The notes: generated by a model from the letters alone, not told the origin. Counted from the first letter of the stretch, positions 17,332 through 27,560 are shown. The stretch is 64,000 nt of DNA from W-Chloroflexi-9 sp045863195 (GCA_045863195.1 BTUI01000001.1:415994-479993); one strand, 5' to 3'. Translations and numbers: made by a program.

Positions 17332-19281
17332 TCACGGCCCCGTCACCCCCACCGTCCCCCGCGGGTACAGCACCTCCGCGTCCATCGTCCCGATGCCCTC
17401 GGGCGAGCCGCGCTCGACCAGGAACTGCGCCCAGCGCCGCAGCAGCGAGCCGTCCCGCAGCCCTTCGCCGAAGGAGGCCCAGGTCGTCGCCCGGTAGCCA
17501 TCCTCGCGGAACCAGTGCCGGTGGACGAAGGGGACGCCGGGCTCGTAGTCCAGGCGCATCGGCTGGACGCGGGTGATCGTGCCCTGCACCGCCAGGAGGA
17601 TGTCGTCCGGTTCGATCCCCCACTTGTTCCGCATCGAGTTCCCATCGAGGTACGTCACGTTCGTCCCGCGCAGGTACCACGCCCACGGCCAGGTGAGCGA
17701 CGCGGTGGTGTCGATCACCACGCGCTGCTCCGGATCCGCCGCCAGCCGCTCCCGCAACGTGCGCGCCAGCGGCGGGACGTGGGGCGAGGTCTGCACGTAG
17801 ATCATCGGCTCCACGGGCGTGTCCGGGTGCCGCACGTTCAGCCCCACGTTCGCGTGCACCGCGAGGGCGAACGCCCCGACCACGAACGTGGCTCCCACGC
17901 CACCGAGCGCCCAGCGCCACGGCGCGCCTCGCCGCTCCCGGACCGCCGGCAGCGCTGCGCTGACCGCGCCGCCGAGCGCGTACGCCGCGAGGAAGGAGAG
18001 CGGGATCGCGAGGTGGACGGTGAGCCACGGCATCTTCTCGCCAGCGACAGAGAGCGCCAGCATCGTGCCGGCGAACCAGATCACGAGCAATGCCGCCAGC
18101 GGGTCGCGCCGCCTCGCCACCAGCCACGGCCCCGCGGCGAGCGCCGGCCAGAGGACCAGCGATTCGTAGAGCGGCAGCAGCATCACGTAGTAGAACCACG
18201 GCTGCTTCCCGCGCTCCACGTCGTGCTGCTCGATCCAGTAATCGAGCGAGGTCCAGAACGGGCCGGCGATGCCGTCCGGGTTCGTGCCGAAGGTCGTGTA
18301 CAGCAGGATCGTCACCATCATGAAGACGGCGATCGCCATCGACCACCGCGCCGCGTCCCACAGCAACCCCACGACGGTCGCGCCGGCCCACAGCACCAGC
18401 ACGGTGGTCAGCCCCACCACGAAGAGCGCATCGCCTTCCAGCGGCCCGCCGAAGCGCTCCCACGGGACACGCACCGCCGCCGCCAGCATCGGCAGCACCA
18501 GCGTGCCGAGGAGCACGAGCAGGTCGGCCTCCCTCGGCCGTTCGCGGAGGCCGAGGCGTTCACGCAGCGGGCGCAGCGGCCGCCACAGCGCCGCGAAGAT
18601 CCACGCCGTGGGGATGAGCCACGCGCCGCCGAGCGCCTGGCGCCAGAGCGGCACCCGCTCGCCCTCGCGCGCGTCCCAGAACAGGCGGTGCGCTACTGCC
18701 AGGTCGAGGTAGACGAGCAGCACCGCGGCGGTGAGGTAGGCGCTCTCCTTCGTCGCGAACGCGAACGCGGTCATCGCCGCGAACAGCAGCAGCCAGCGCT
18801 CGCGACCGTCGTCCCGGTAGCGCCAGAGCGCGATCACCTGCAGCACCGTGAACAGCGCGATGAACGCATCCTCGCGCGCGAAGCGGGTGTAGTAGAGGAC
18901 GGACGGCGAGACGCAGAGGAAGAGCGCGGCCAGCACCGTCCCCGGCCCGCCGAGCCAGCGCCGCAGCAGCAGCGGCGTCGTCACGAGCGCGGTGCCGAAG
19001 ATCGCGTGCGGCCACCGCGCCATCGCGTCGCCGTCGCCGAAGAGCCAGAAGAAGGCGGCCATGATGTGGAACTGGAACGGGCCGTGCATCAGCGGGTTGT
19101 GGCGGTAACCGTCCCCCTGCGCGAAGTAGTACGAGTACGTCGCGTGCAGCGACTCGTCGTGGTGCAGTGCGCGCACCTCGAGGCCCACGATGCGCATGAC
19201 GAACGCCGTCGCGGCGATCGCGATCACCGCCCAGCCCACGCGGTCGGGACGGAGCGAGGCCCACGGGACGCGCTGGATCAC
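17332..19281 (-). CDS. TIGR03663-type multi-pass membrane protein, GT39-like
   Basis: A 649-residue protein with about ten hydrophobic helices, an Asp-Glu pair in RALHHDESLHATY (a dolichyl-phosphomannose mannosyltransferase-like loop) and a C-terminal soluble domain. This pattern matches the TIGR03663 family of Chloroflexota and methanogens, related to GT-C glycosyltransferases. GTG 19279-19281 is chosen because GGAGGT lies 6 nt upstream, and it overlaps the preceding stop as GTGA. The role is probably transfer of a sugar from a lipid carrier outside the membrane; substrate and acceptor are unknown. Confidence 0.75.
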   Translation of the reverse strand: MIQRVPWASLRPDRVGWAVIAIAATAFVMRIVGLEVRALHHDESLHATYSYYFAQGDGYRHNPLMHGPFQFHIMAAFFWLFGDGDAMARWPHAIFGTALVTTPLLLRRWLGGPGTVLAALFLCVSPSVLYYTRFAREDAFIALFTVLQVIALWRYRDDGRERWLLLFAAMTAFAFATKESAYLTAAVLLVYLDLAVAHRLFWDAREGERVPLWRQALGGAWLIPTAWIFAALWRPLRPLRERLGLRERPREADLLVLLGTLVLPMLAAAVRVPWERFGGPLEGDALFVVGLTTVLVLWAGATVVGLLWDAARWSMAIAVFMMVTILLYTTFGTNPDGIAGPFWTSLDYWIEQHDVERGKQPWFYYVMLLPLYESLVLWPALAAGPWLVARRRDPLAALLVIWFAGTMLALSVAGEKMPWLTVHLAIPLSFLAAYALGGAVSAALPAVRERRGAPWRWALGGVGATFVVGAFALAVHANVGLNVRHPDTPVEPMIYVQTSPHVPPLARTLRERLAADPEQRVVIDTTASLTWPWAWYLRGTNVTYLDGNSMRNKWGIEPDDILLAVQGTITRVQPMRLDYEPGVPFVHRHWFREDGYRATTWASFGEGLRDGSLLRRWAQFLVERGSPEGIGTMDAEVLYPRGTVGVTGP

Positions 19282-21545
19282 GGCGCGACCTCCGCCGGCA
19301 CCTCGTAGATGCGGGTCGCGCCGGAGGCGAACACCTGCGGCCAACCGGCGAGGCGGCCGAGGACGTCGTAGGTGTAGGTCGTGAGTTCATGGAAGCCCAC
19401 GTAGACGTGGGTCACCCCGTAGCGCCGAGCCGCGGCGAGCCCCTCGGGCGTCGCGCCGTGCGTGTAGATGGCGTCCACCGCCTCGCGTCGCGCGGCCTCG
19501 TCGACCGCGCCGCGCCACTGGCGCTGGTGGCCGGGCCAGCCGAGGACCGTGGGGACGCCGGTGCTGGCGGCGAGCATGTTCCCGGTCGTGTACGACTCGC
19601 CGACCGCCTGCACCACCACCGCCCCTTCCGGATCGAGGTTCGCGCGCACCCACCGACCCGCCTCCGCGAGGCCGGGGTCCGTGCGATCAAGGTAGGCGAT
19701 CGCATCGATACCGAATGCCTGCGCCTCCCGATGGCGGCTCACCAGCATCGCGGGCACCGTCAGCGCGCACGCGACGAACACGACCGCGCCGGCTCCGACG
19801 AGCGACGCCGTGAGACGCCTCGACGCCCACGCTGGCCGCTCGGCGCGCTCCACGGCGATCCCGGCGAGCGCGCCCGCGGCGACGGCGACGATCGCCCACG
19901 CGTGGAACCAGAACTTGAACACGGTGTTGAGGCGCCCCTCGAACGCATCGTCGATGTGCACGACCTCCGTCAGCAGCAGGACGAGCAGCGCGGCCGCGCC
20001 GAGCGCGAGCGACGCCGCGAGGCCGCGATCCCGGCGGGCGTCGGCGGCGTACGCCGCGCCCCCGAGCCACGCGACGAGCAGCGGGAGCACCAGCAGCGTC
20101 GCCCAGCCCCCGCCACGCACGGCGAACTCGCCCGGACGGCCCTGCAGGAGCATCGCCACTGCCCACGTGAGAACGGGCAGGGCCGCGAGCAGCAGCGGGC
20201 GTCGCCAGCGCAGCGGGACGCCTCCCGCCCACGCCGCGGCGAGGACGAGCGGGAGCCCCGGCGCCAGCCAGACCGCCAGCCACGGCGCGAGGTCGGAGCG
20301 CTCGCCCGTCACGGGGGCGATCCCGACCGGCGGCGGGTCGAGGCCCTCGAGGAACGGGAACGCCAGCAGCAGGGCGAGCCCGGCGGGGGCGGCGGCCCAG
20401 CGCACCGCGATGAAGAGCGCCTGCGCGTATGCCCAGCCCACGCGCCGCACCGCGATCACGGCGGCAAGCCCCCACACCCCCCCGAAGGTGACCACGTCCC
20501 ACAGGTTCGTCATGGCGAGCGCGGCGAAGAGCGCCCCGGTCAGCGCGAGGTCGTGCGGCCGCCGCAGCCAGCGCCGCCACGTCAGCGGGGTGTTGCCCTC
20601 GAACGTCACGAGGGCGAGCGCGACGACGGTCAGCCCGATCGGCAGCGCCATCAGGTGCGCGTGCGGGTCGCCGAGGATCAGCGTGAACGCGGGGTACTCC
20701 GAGATCGTCCCCGGCACGACGCGGGTGGTGTTCCACCACCACCAGAAGCGCTCCGGCACGCCCGTCCGCGCACCCTCGGCGGCGGGCAGGCCCTCGATCC
20801 CCGTCCACGCCCAGTCGCGGCCGACCCCGTTCGCCGCGAGCAGGTCGATGAACCCGACGGCCGGTGCGGCGAAGAGCAGCACCGCCACCGCCACCCCGCC
20901 CGCGACCAGGCGCGCGCGACGCCTCGCCGCCCCGGCCATGCCGAGCAGGTCGAGCGCCAGGCCGGCGGCGGCGACGGCCGCGGCCGCGCCGGCGGTCGCG
21001 GTCGCGAGGTTGAAGGTGGTCGCGGGGCCGTTCCCGGAGAGCCGGCCGACCACATCCATCGTCGTGTGGCCCAGGTGGTAGTAGGAGAGCGACGCCCCGG
21101 CGAACCACGGGTCGGGCGGCGGGAGCGTCTCCGAGCGGTGCACCGCCGTGAGGATCGCGAGGTCCATCGGCTTCTCGGTCGCCCACGCGTCCGGCGCCAG
21201 CGCCCGCACCAGCGCCAGCGCCGCGAAGAGCAGCGCCGTCGCCGCAGCGGTGAGCGCGACCGCGCGCCAGCGAGCCCGGAGGGCGACGAGGAGCGCCGGG
21301 CGACGCCACGCGATCAGCGCCGACCACGCCCACCACGCCGCGAGCGACGCGGCGGCGACCGGCGTGCCGTACGGCAGTACCAGCGCCCCGGCGAGCCAGG
21401 CGATGAGGCCGACCACGGCGAGGCCGAGCGGCAGCGCGTACGGGACGCCTCGGGAGGGCAGACGTTCGAAGAGCAGCGCGGACGGCAGCAGGCCGCCTCC
21501 AGCGACCAGCAGCAGCACCAGCAGCCAGGCCAGGGACTCGGTCAC
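19278..21545 (-). CDS. DUF2298 (TIGR03662, Chlor_Arch_YYY) membrane protein
   Basis: A 755-residue multi-pass protein. The diagnostic block is SLSYYHLGHTTMD (about 148-160) with conserved Tyr-Tyr-His, followed by WWWNTTRV-like aromatic and PAFTLILGDPHAHLM segments (about 245-280). These belong to the YYY-domain family found in Chloroflexota and methanogenic archaea, which commonly pairs with TIGR03663 proteins, as here. The mechanism is presumed GT-C-like glycosyl transfer; no experimental function is known to me. It is the first gene of the four-gene operon. Confidence 0.8.
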   Translation of the reverse strand: MTESLAWLLVLLLVAGGGLLPSALLFERLPSRGVPYALPLGLAVVGLIAWLAGALVLPYGTPVAAASLAAWWAWSALIAWRRPALLVALRARWRAVALTAAATALLFAALALVRALAPDAWATEKPMDLAILTAVHRSETLPPPDPWFAGASLSYYHLGHTTMDVVGRLSGNGPATTFNLATATAGAAAAVAAAGLALDLLGMAGAARRRARLVAGGVAVAVLLFAAPAVGFIDLLAANGVGRDWAWTGIEGLPAAEGARTGVPERFWWWWNTTRVVPGTISEYPAFTLILGDPHAHLMALPIGLTVVALALVTFEGNTPLTWRRWLRRPHDLALTGALFAALAMTNLWDVVTFGGVWGLAAVIAVRRVGWAYAQALFIAVRWAAAPAGLALLLAFPFLEGLDPPPVGIAPVTGERSDLAPWLAVWLAPGLPLVLAAAWAGGVPLRWRRPLLLAALPVLTWAVAMLLQGRPGEFAVRGGGWATLLVLPLLVAWLGGAAYAADARRDRGLAASLALGAAALLVLLLTEVVHIDDAFEGRLNTVFKFWFHAWAIVAVAAGALAGIAVERAERPAWASRRLTASLVGAGAVVFVACALTVPAMLVSRHREAQAFGIDAIAYLDRTDPGLAEAGRWVRANLDPEGAVVVQAVGESYTTGNMLAASTGVPTVLGWPGHQRQWRGAVDEAARREAVDAIYTHGATPEGLAAARRYGVTHVYVGFHELTTYTYDVLGRLAGWPQVFASGATRIYEVPAEVAP

Positions 21546-21575
21546 GCGCGCCTCGGTCGGTGGGTCGCGGTCAGT

Positions 21576-21977
21576 CTACGCGCTCGCCCCCGGCTGGAAC
21601 GGCGGCTCGTCCTCGCGCAGCGGGCGGAAGCGGAGCGCCGACCAGGTCTCGTCCACGGCGACCTGCGTGATCGGCCGCATCCCGTGCTCCGCGACGATCG
21701 GCCAGAGCGAGTCGCGGTTGACGTCCGCGCGTCCGCCCTTCGGGTAGACGAACCACACGAGCGGCGTCGCCAGCAGCGCCTTCGCGAGGCGCTTCACCGC
21801 GGCGCGCGCGGCCGCCTGCGAGTCGACGAACACGACCGCGGCGGTCGCGCTCGCGAGCCGCGAGGTGACTGTGACTCCCTCCGGCAGGTCACCGAGGAGC
21901 GGGATGCGCGCGGCGTCCGAGCACCAGAGCGCCGCCCCCGGCTTCAGCAGCAACTTCTCGGCCGTGCTCTTCGCCAT
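21576..21977 (-). CDS. DUF3052 family protein
   Basis: A 133-residue soluble protein beginning MAKSTAEKLLLKPG, a typical DUF3052 N-terminus, with a central VVFVDSQ strand and the WFVYPKGGRADVNRD block near 93-107. The family is widespread and uncharacterised. It sits between ftsY and the DUF2298 operon on the same strand. No catalytic residues can be assigned. Confidence 0.75.
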   Translation of the reverse strand: MAKSTAEKLLLKPGAALWCSDAARIPLLGDLPEGVTVTSRLASATAAVVFVDSQAAARAAVKRLAKALLATPLVWFVYPKGGRADVNRDSLWPIVAEHGMRPITQVAVDETWSALRFRPLREDEPPFQPGASA

Positions 21978-21992
21978 CGTGCCCTCCCCGCG

Positions 21993-22952
21993 CTACGAGG
22001 CCTCGTCGCCGAGCAGCGACGCGACGAACGCGCGCGGGTCGAACGGCGCCAGGTCGCCCTCGCGCTGGCCGACGCCGACGAAGCGGACCGGCAGGCCGAA
22101 CTCGCGCGCAATCGCGAAGACGATGCCGCCCTTCGCCGTGCCGTCAAGTTTCGTGAGCATCACGCTCGTCACCTGCACCGCCTCGGTGAAATGGCGCGCC
22201 TGAGAGAGGCCGTTCTGGCCGGTGGAGGCGTCCAGCACCAGCAGCACCTCGTCCGGGCCACGCTCGACGTGGCGCTCGATCACCCGGCGCGTCTTCGCGA
22301 GTTCGGCCATCAGGTTCTGCTTGTTCTGTAGACGACCGGCGGTGTCGATCAGCACCACGTCATGCCCGCGCGCCTGCGCCGCGGAGATCGCGTCGAACGC
22401 GACCGCCGCCGGGTCGGCCCCCTGGCCCTGCGCGACGACATCGAAGCGCCGCCGCTCGCCCCAGGTCTGCAGTTGCTCGATCGCGGCGGCGCGGAAGGTG
22501 TCGCCGGCGGCCGCCATCACGGTGCGGCCCTCCTCCTGGTAGGCGTGCGCCAACCGCCCGATCGCGGTGGTCTTGCCGGACCCGTTCACGCCAACCACCA
22601 GCACCACCCACGGCTTCGAGGGCATCGTGGTGCCCTCAGGCAGCCCCCAGAGACGGCCGCGGGGCGCCTCCGCGCTTTCGAGGATGGCGACGAGTTCCTC
22701 TGCGAGGTAGCGGCGCACCTCGTCGGACCGGCGCGGGTTGCGGGCGCGGACGCGGCCGAGCACCTCGAACGTGGTCTCCACGCCAGCGTCGGCGCCGATC
22801 AGCACCTCCTCCAGCGTCTCCCACAGCTCTTCGGTGACGTCGGAGCCGCCGAACAGGCCGGCGACGCGGCCGAAGATCGAGGTGCGCGTGCGCTCCAGCG
22901 CTTGCTCGGTCGCCTGGTCGCTCTCCTTGCTCCGCCCGCCGAAGAGCCTCAC
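21993..22952 (-). CDS. ftsY: Signal recognition particle receptor FtsY
   Basis: A 319-residue SRP GTPase. After a short N-terminal N-domain (about 20-100, no long acidic A domain) the G domain shows G1 GVNGSGKTT (121-129), DTFRAAAIEQL, G3 DTAGR (203-207) and G4 TKLDGTAKGG (267-276). It docks SRP-ribosome complexes at the membrane. The SRP RNA gene lies 13 kb away; ffh is not in the window. A hairpin separates it from smc upstream. Confidence 0.95.
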   Translation of the reverse strand: MRLFGGRSKESDQATEQALERTRTSIFGRVAGLFGGSDVTEELWETLEEVLIGADAGVETTFEVLGRVRARNPRRSDEVRRYLAEELVAILESAEAPRGRLWGLPEGTTMPSKPWVVLVVGVNGSGKTTAIGRLAHAYQEEGRTVMAAAGDTFRAAAIEQLQTWGERRRFDVVAQGQGADPAAVAFDAISAAQARGHDVVLIDTAGRLQNKQNLMAELAKTRRVIERHVERGPDEVLLVLDASTGQNGLSQARHFTEAVQVTSVMLTKLDGTAKGGIVFAIAREFGLPVRFVGVGQREGDLAPFDPRAFVASLLGDEAS

Positions 22953-22998
22953 GCGCGATCCTCCTGCCGGTGTCCCCGGCGTCTTCTCTGGATACGAG

Positions 22999-23027
22999 AC
23001 GGCCCTCCGATGGTACCGGAGGGCCGT
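22999..23027 (-). terminator. Hairpin between smc and ftsY
   Basis: Perfect 11-bp stem (ACGGCCCTCCG / CGGAGGGCCGT) with a 7-nt loop, 46 bp after the smc stop. It probably ends or attenuates the rnc-smc transcript before ftsY. Confidence 0.6.
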
Positions 23028-23072
23028 CCTGACTTCGTCCCGCGTTGGGTCGCTGTGAGGCGCGACGAGGCG

Positions 23073-26000
23073 CTATGAGGCCTTCGGGAGGGCCGCCAGC
23101 TTGAGCGACAGCACCTGGCTGGTGGAGTCGTCACCCATCGAGACGCCGTAGATCGCGTCCGCCGCCTCGATCGTGCGGCGGTTGTGCGAGATCACGACGA
23201 ACTGGGAGCGCTCCCGCAGTTCCAGCAGCGTGTCGACGAAGCGGCCCACGTTCGCCTCGTCCAGCGCGGCGTCCACCTCGTCCAGCACCACCACGGGCGC
23301 CGGGTTCACGGAGAGCAGCGCGAACAGCAGCGCGACCGAGGTCATGGAGCGCTCGCCACCGGAGAGCACCGCCATGTTGCTGATCCGCTTCCCGGGCGGC
23401 TGGGCAAAGATGTCCACGCCCGGCTCCGAGTCCGGGTCGTCCGGGTCGGACTGCACCAGCCGCAACTCCGCCTGGCCGCCGCCGAAGAAGCGCGTGAAGT
23501 AGGTGCCGAACCGCTCGTTCACCACATGGAAGGTCTCCACGAAGCGGCTGCGGATCAACTTCTTCAGTTCACGGATCGCCTCGCGCAGTTCGACCTCGGC
23601 GGCCTCCAGGTCGGCGATCTGTGTCGTGAGGAACTCGAAGCGCTCCTGCTCCGCCGTCAGGTCCTCGAGCGCGTCGATGTTCACCGGGCCGAGCGCCTTG
23701 ATCTCGGCTCGCAGTTCGGTGATGCGGCCGCGGAGCGCCTCCACGTCCACCTCCGCGCCGCCGCGGATCGGCACCGGGAGCGCGAGTTCGGACTCGGCGT
23801 CCTCAGCGTCCTCCCCGAGGTCCCCGGTGGCGGCCGGCCCCTCACCGGCCGCCTTCGGGAGCGCGCGCACGGAGCCGTCGTCCAGCACCTCCATGCCTTC
23901 CTCCGCGATCTCCCGGAGGATCCGCTGGACGCGCTCGGCGGACTGGCGCAGGCGGTTCTCGCTCTCGAGCATCTCCCGCTCGGCGGCCAGCAGGAGCCGC
24001 TGCGCGTCGCCACGGGCGGCGGCGAGCTCGCGCTCCTCCGCCGTCACCTCGGCCGCCTCGGCGTGTGCCGGGCCGATGAGCGCCTGCACCTCCTGGCGTT
24101 CCGTGCGGTTGTTCGCCTGGCGCTCGCGCCGGTCGCGGAGCGTCAGCTCGAGGTCCTCGAGTTCCTTCGCCACCGCCGCCAGCGACTCTCGCCGCTGCCG
24201 CAGTTCGTCCACGGCGACGCGACGCGCGGCCACACGCTCCTCGCGCTGGGCGATGAGCGCGCGGCGGTCCGCCTCCACCGCGGCGAGCGCCTGCGTGGCG
24301 AGCGTGACGCGCTCCGCGACGGCGTCGCGCTCGGCGCCCACGGCGGTCGAGCGGTCGCGCAGCCCCTCGAGGCGGGTCACGACCTCCGCGATGTTCGCGA
24401 CGGCCGTCTCCAGGCGCTGCTCGATCTCCGGGACGCGGGTCGCCTCGTTCGGGTCGACCTGCAGCCGGCGCTCCACGCCCGTGATCTCCGACTCGATCGT
24501 CGCCTGCCGGCGTTCGAGGGCGGTACGGCGCTGGTCGTGCTGGCGGCGCGCCTCCTCCGCCTCGTCCACCGCCCTGCGGGCGGCGGCCACGGCGTCACGG
24601 GCGTCCGCGACGATCGCCTCGGCGCGCGCGACGCGGTCGCGGGCCGGGGTCACCGCCGCCTGCGCGGCGGCGATGCGCTCCGGCAGCGCCTCCAGTTCAC
24701 GGTGGAGCGTGAACTGCTCCGCCGCCGCACCGGAGCGGCCGCCGTACACGGAGCCACCCGGCCGCAGCAGCACGCCGTCGCGCGTGACGACGGAGCCGAG
24801 GCCGCGCTTGATCATCGCCTCCGCGGTGCGGAGATCCTCCACCACGATCACGCGCCCGAGCAGCGTGTCGACGAGCGGCCGGTATTTCTGCTCGCACCGC
24901 ACGAGGCGGGCCGCGATGCCCACGACGCCGCGCTCGTTGAACAGGTTGAGCGGGTAGCGGTGCTCCATGTCCTGCAGCGGGTAGACGGTCGCCGTGCCCT
25001 GCCCGGACTCGCGCAGGTACTCCAGCGCCTTCACCGCGTCCGCATACCGCTCCACCACCACGGCGGTGAGGTGCTCCGCGAGCGCCGCCTCCACGGCGAC
25101 CTCCAGGCCGTCCGGGACGCGGATCACCCGCGCCACGGCGTCCAGCACGCCCGCCAGCGGGTGCTCGTCCGTGCCCTCCGGCGCCGGCTCGCGGGACGCC
25201 TCCAGCAGCGCCTGCGCGCCGCCGCTCGCCGAGGGGATCGACTCCTGCAGCGCGATGATCAGCGACTGGCGCTCTTCCAGCGCCTTCACCGCCGCCTGCG
25301 CCTCGCGCACCGCGTCCTGCGCCGCGCGCACGTCCTTCTGCGTCTCCTCCAGCCGGCGCTCTGCCGACTCGCGCCGCTCGCGCGCAGCGCGGGCCGCATC
25401 GGCCAGGCCGGCCGCCTCGCGCTGGTGCGCCTCCAGCGCCGCGATCTGCTCCGTCGCCTGGATGCGCAGCGCCTCCAGCTGCGCCGCCGCCTCCACGCGC
25501 TGCTGCTCGCGGCGCGCGGCACGCTGCCGCTCCTCCTCGATGCGGCGGCGGAGGTCGTCCCGCTCCGCTTCGAGGCGGGCGCGGCGCGTCTCCGCCTCGG
25601 ACAGGTCGCGCAACACGCTCCGCGTCGCCTCGTCGGCGGAGGAGAGCGCCTCGCGCTCCCGGGCCAGGCGCGTCTGCTCTTCCGTCACGCGGCGGTCGAA
25701 GTCCGCGATCAGCGCGTCGATCGACCCGGCGTCGTCGTCCGGGATCGCGGTCGACTCGATCGCGCGGTCGAGTTCCTCGCGGCGCTCGGCGAGCATCTGC
25801 AGCCGCTGCTGGGCGAGCGCGACGGCCTGCTCCAGCCGCAGCCCCTCCTCCGCGAGTTCACGCTCGCGGCGCTGGAGCGCCTCCAGCCGGCCGCGTCGCT
25901 CGCCGACGACCGACTGCAACTCCCCGAGTCGCGACTCGATGCGCTGCATCTCGTCGCGCGCGACGGCGAACGCCTGCGCGTGCTGGTCGTGCGCGGAACG

Positions 26001-26732
26001 GGACGCGGTCTGCGCCTCCTGCGCCTGGCGCAGGTCCGCCTCGAACGTCACCTGCAGCACCTCGGCGAGTTCGCCGGCGAGTTCCTGGTAGCGGGCGGCG
26101 CGCTTCGACTGGCGCTGGAGGGCGCGGAGGCGCGGCTCCACCTCGCGGATCAGCATGCGCACGTGGCCCAGGTTGTCGCGCGTCTCCACCATGCGGCGCT
26201 CGGAGAGCGTCAGCTGGTGGCGGTGGCGGCGGAGGTCCGCGGCTTCCTCGATCAGTTCGCGCCGGTCCTGCGGCTTCAGCCCGAGGACTTCATCGACGAG
26301 GCCCTGCGTCATGTGGGCGTAGGAGTTCTGGCCGACCTGCGCGCGGCGGAAGAGGTCCACCACGTCCGTCAGGCGCACCTGCTGGCCGTTGATCAGGTAC
26401 TCGTTCTCGCCCGTGCGGTGCGCGCGGCGCGTCACGGACACCTCCGAGAACTCGATGGGCATCCAGCCCTCCGAGTTGTCGAGGATGATCGTGACCTCCG
26501 CCATGCCCATGGCGCGGCGCTTGTCGGAGCCGGAGAAGATCACGTCCTCCGTCTTGCGCGCGCGGATCTGCTTCGCCGACTGCTCGCCGAGCGCCCACCG
26601 CAGCGCGTCCGCCACGTTCGACTTGCCGGACCCGTTCGGCCCGGCGATGACGGTCAGGCCCGGGCCGAACTCGAACCGTTGCCGGTCCGCGAAGGCCTTG
26701 AAGCCGTGGACTTCCATCCGTCGGAGGTACAC
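23073..26732 (-). CDS. smc: Chromosome segregation SMC ATPase
   Basis: A 1219-residue SMC protein that forms the condensin core. The N-terminal ATPase part has Walker A GPNGSGKSN (32-40). Two long coiled-coil arms rich in Arg, Glu and Ala flank a hinge around residues 520-640. The C-terminal part carries the signature LSGGERSMTSVALLFALL and Walker B VVVLDEVDAALDEAN. Start GTG 26730-26732 gives the usual V/M-Y-L-R-R-M-E-V-H-G-F-K N-terminus. It lies just downstream of rnc, a common smc-rnc-ftsY neighbourhood. scpA and scpB are not in the window. Confidence 0.96.
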   Translation of the reverse strand: MYLRRMEVHGFKAFADRQRFEFGPGLTVIAGPNGSGKSNVADALRWALGEQSAKQIRARKTEDVIFSGSDKRRAMGMAEVTIILDNSEGWMPIEFSEVSVTRRAHRTGENEYLINGQQVRLTDVVDLFRRAQVGQNSYAHMTQGLVDEVLGLKPQDRRELIEEAADLRRHRHQLTLSERRMVETRDNLGHVRMLIREVEPRLRALQRQSKRAARYQELAGELAEVLQVTFEADLRQAQEAQTASRSAHDQHAQAFAVARDEMQRIESRLGELQSVVGERRGRLEALQRRERELAEEGLRLEQAVALAQQRLQMLAERREELDRAIESTAIPDDDAGSIDALIADFDRRVTEEQTRLAREREALSSADEATRSVLRDLSEAETRRARLEAERDDLRRRIEEERQRAARREQQRVEAAAQLEALRIQATEQIAALEAHQREAAGLADAARAARERRESAERRLEETQKDVRAAQDAVREAQAAVKALEERQSLIIALQESIPSASGGAQALLEASREPAPEGTDEHPLAGVLDAVARVIRVPDGLEVAVEAALAEHLTAVVVERYADAVKALEYLRESGQGTATVYPLQDMEHRYPLNLFNERGVVGIAARLVRCEQKYRPLVDTLLGRVIVVEDLRTAEAMIKRGLGSVVTRDGVLLRPGGSVYGGRSGAAAEQFTLHRELEALPERIAAAQAAVTPARDRVARAEAIVADARDAVAAARRAVDEAEEARRQHDQRRTALERRQATIESEITGVERRLQVDPNEATRVPEIEQRLETAVANIAEVVTRLEGLRDRSTAVGAERDAVAERVTLATQALAAVEADRRALIAQREERVAARRVAVDELRQRRESLAAVAKELEDLELTLRDRRERQANNRTERQEVQALIGPAHAEAAEVTAEERELAAARGDAQRLLLAAEREMLESENRLRQSAERVQRILREIAEEGMEVLDDGSVRALPKAAGEGPAATGDLGEDAEDAESELALPVPIRGGAEVDVEALRGRITELRAEIKALGPVNIDALEDLTAEQERFEFLTTQIADLEAAEVELREAIRELKKLIRSRFVETFHVVNERFGTYFTRFFGGGQAELRLVQSDPDDPDSEPGVDIFAQPPGKRISNMAVLSGGERSMTSVALLFALLSVNPAPVVVLDEVDAALDEANVGRFVDTLLELRERSQFVVISHNRRTIEAADAIYGVSMGDDSTSQVLSLKLAALPKAS

Positions 26733-26801
26733 CTGCGCCTCATCCCCTGGGGCCGGCCTGTCCTGCCGTCCCCGTCTGCCCCCGCCCGCGGTGAATCGTC
26801 C

Positions 26802-27560
26802 CTAGCGCCGGCCCAGACGGACGCGGATCGCGGCGAGCGCCTGACGCGCCGCCTCTTTCTCCGCCTCCTGCTTGGATCCGGCCCGCCCGACGCCAAGCGT
26901 CTCCCCGAGGAGGCGGACCTCCACCGTGAAGCGCCGGTCGTGTTCCGGGCCTTCCTGTGCCGTCAGCACGTAATCCGGCCGCCCGAACTCGTCCTGCGCC
27001 AGTTGCTGCAACGTCCCCTTCGGGTTCATGACCCCGGGGTCACGCTCCAGCGCATCGAACTCGTCGCCCAAGGTGCGGGCGACGAACGCGCGCGCCGCCT
27101 CCAGACCCTGGTCCAGGTAGGTCGCGCCCACGATCGCCTCGTACGCGCGTTCCAGGTTGCCCTCGCGCTCACGTCCGCCGGTCTGTTCTTCGCCGCGCCC
27201 AAGGCGCAGCCACCGGCCGAGGTCGAGCAACCCCGTCGCCACGCGGGAGAGCGTGGGCCCGCAGACCAGGGCGGAGCGCCACTCCGTCAGGCGGCCTTCC
27301 TGCACGTGCGGGAAGCGCTCGTACAGCCGCTCCGCCACCACCATGCCGAGGACGGCGTCACCGAGGAACTCCAGCCGCTCGTTGGTGGGCGACTCGTCCT
27401 CGGGGTGTTCGTTGCTGTAGGAGGGGTGGGTGAGCGCCGTGCGGAGCAGCGCCGGGTCGCGGAACTCCACCTGCAACACGGCGGCGAGCGCGCGCAACGA
27501 GGTGAGGTCGTCCGCGGGGGTGCCGGTGGCGCGCTCTTCCGTCACGGGGGTCACGCCCAC
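26802..27560 (-). CDS. rnc: Ribonuclease III
   Basis: A 252-residue RNase III. The catalytic signature ERLEFLGDAVL is at 61-71 and the second acidic site (EAIVGATYLD) has Glu141. The C-terminal dsRNA-binding domain spans about 183-250. It cleaves dsRNA in rRNA processing. An insertion of charged residues (about 121-135, rich in Glu, Arg and Gly) lies between the helices. The start at GTG 27558-27560 is tentative; an inverted repeat lies about 58 bp upstream. Confidence 0.94.
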   Translation of the reverse strand: MGVTPVTEERATGTPADDLTSLRALAAVLQVEFRDPALLRTALTHPSYSNEHPEDESPTNERLEFLGDAVLGMVVAERLYERFPHVQEGRLTEWRSALVCGPTLSRVATGLLDLGRWLRLGRGEEQTGGREREGNLERAYEAIVGATYLDQGLEAARAFVARTLGDEFDALERDPGVMNPKGTLQQLAQDEFGRPDYVLTAQEGPEHDRRFTVEVRLLGETLGVGRAGSKQEAEKEAARQALAAIRVRLGRR

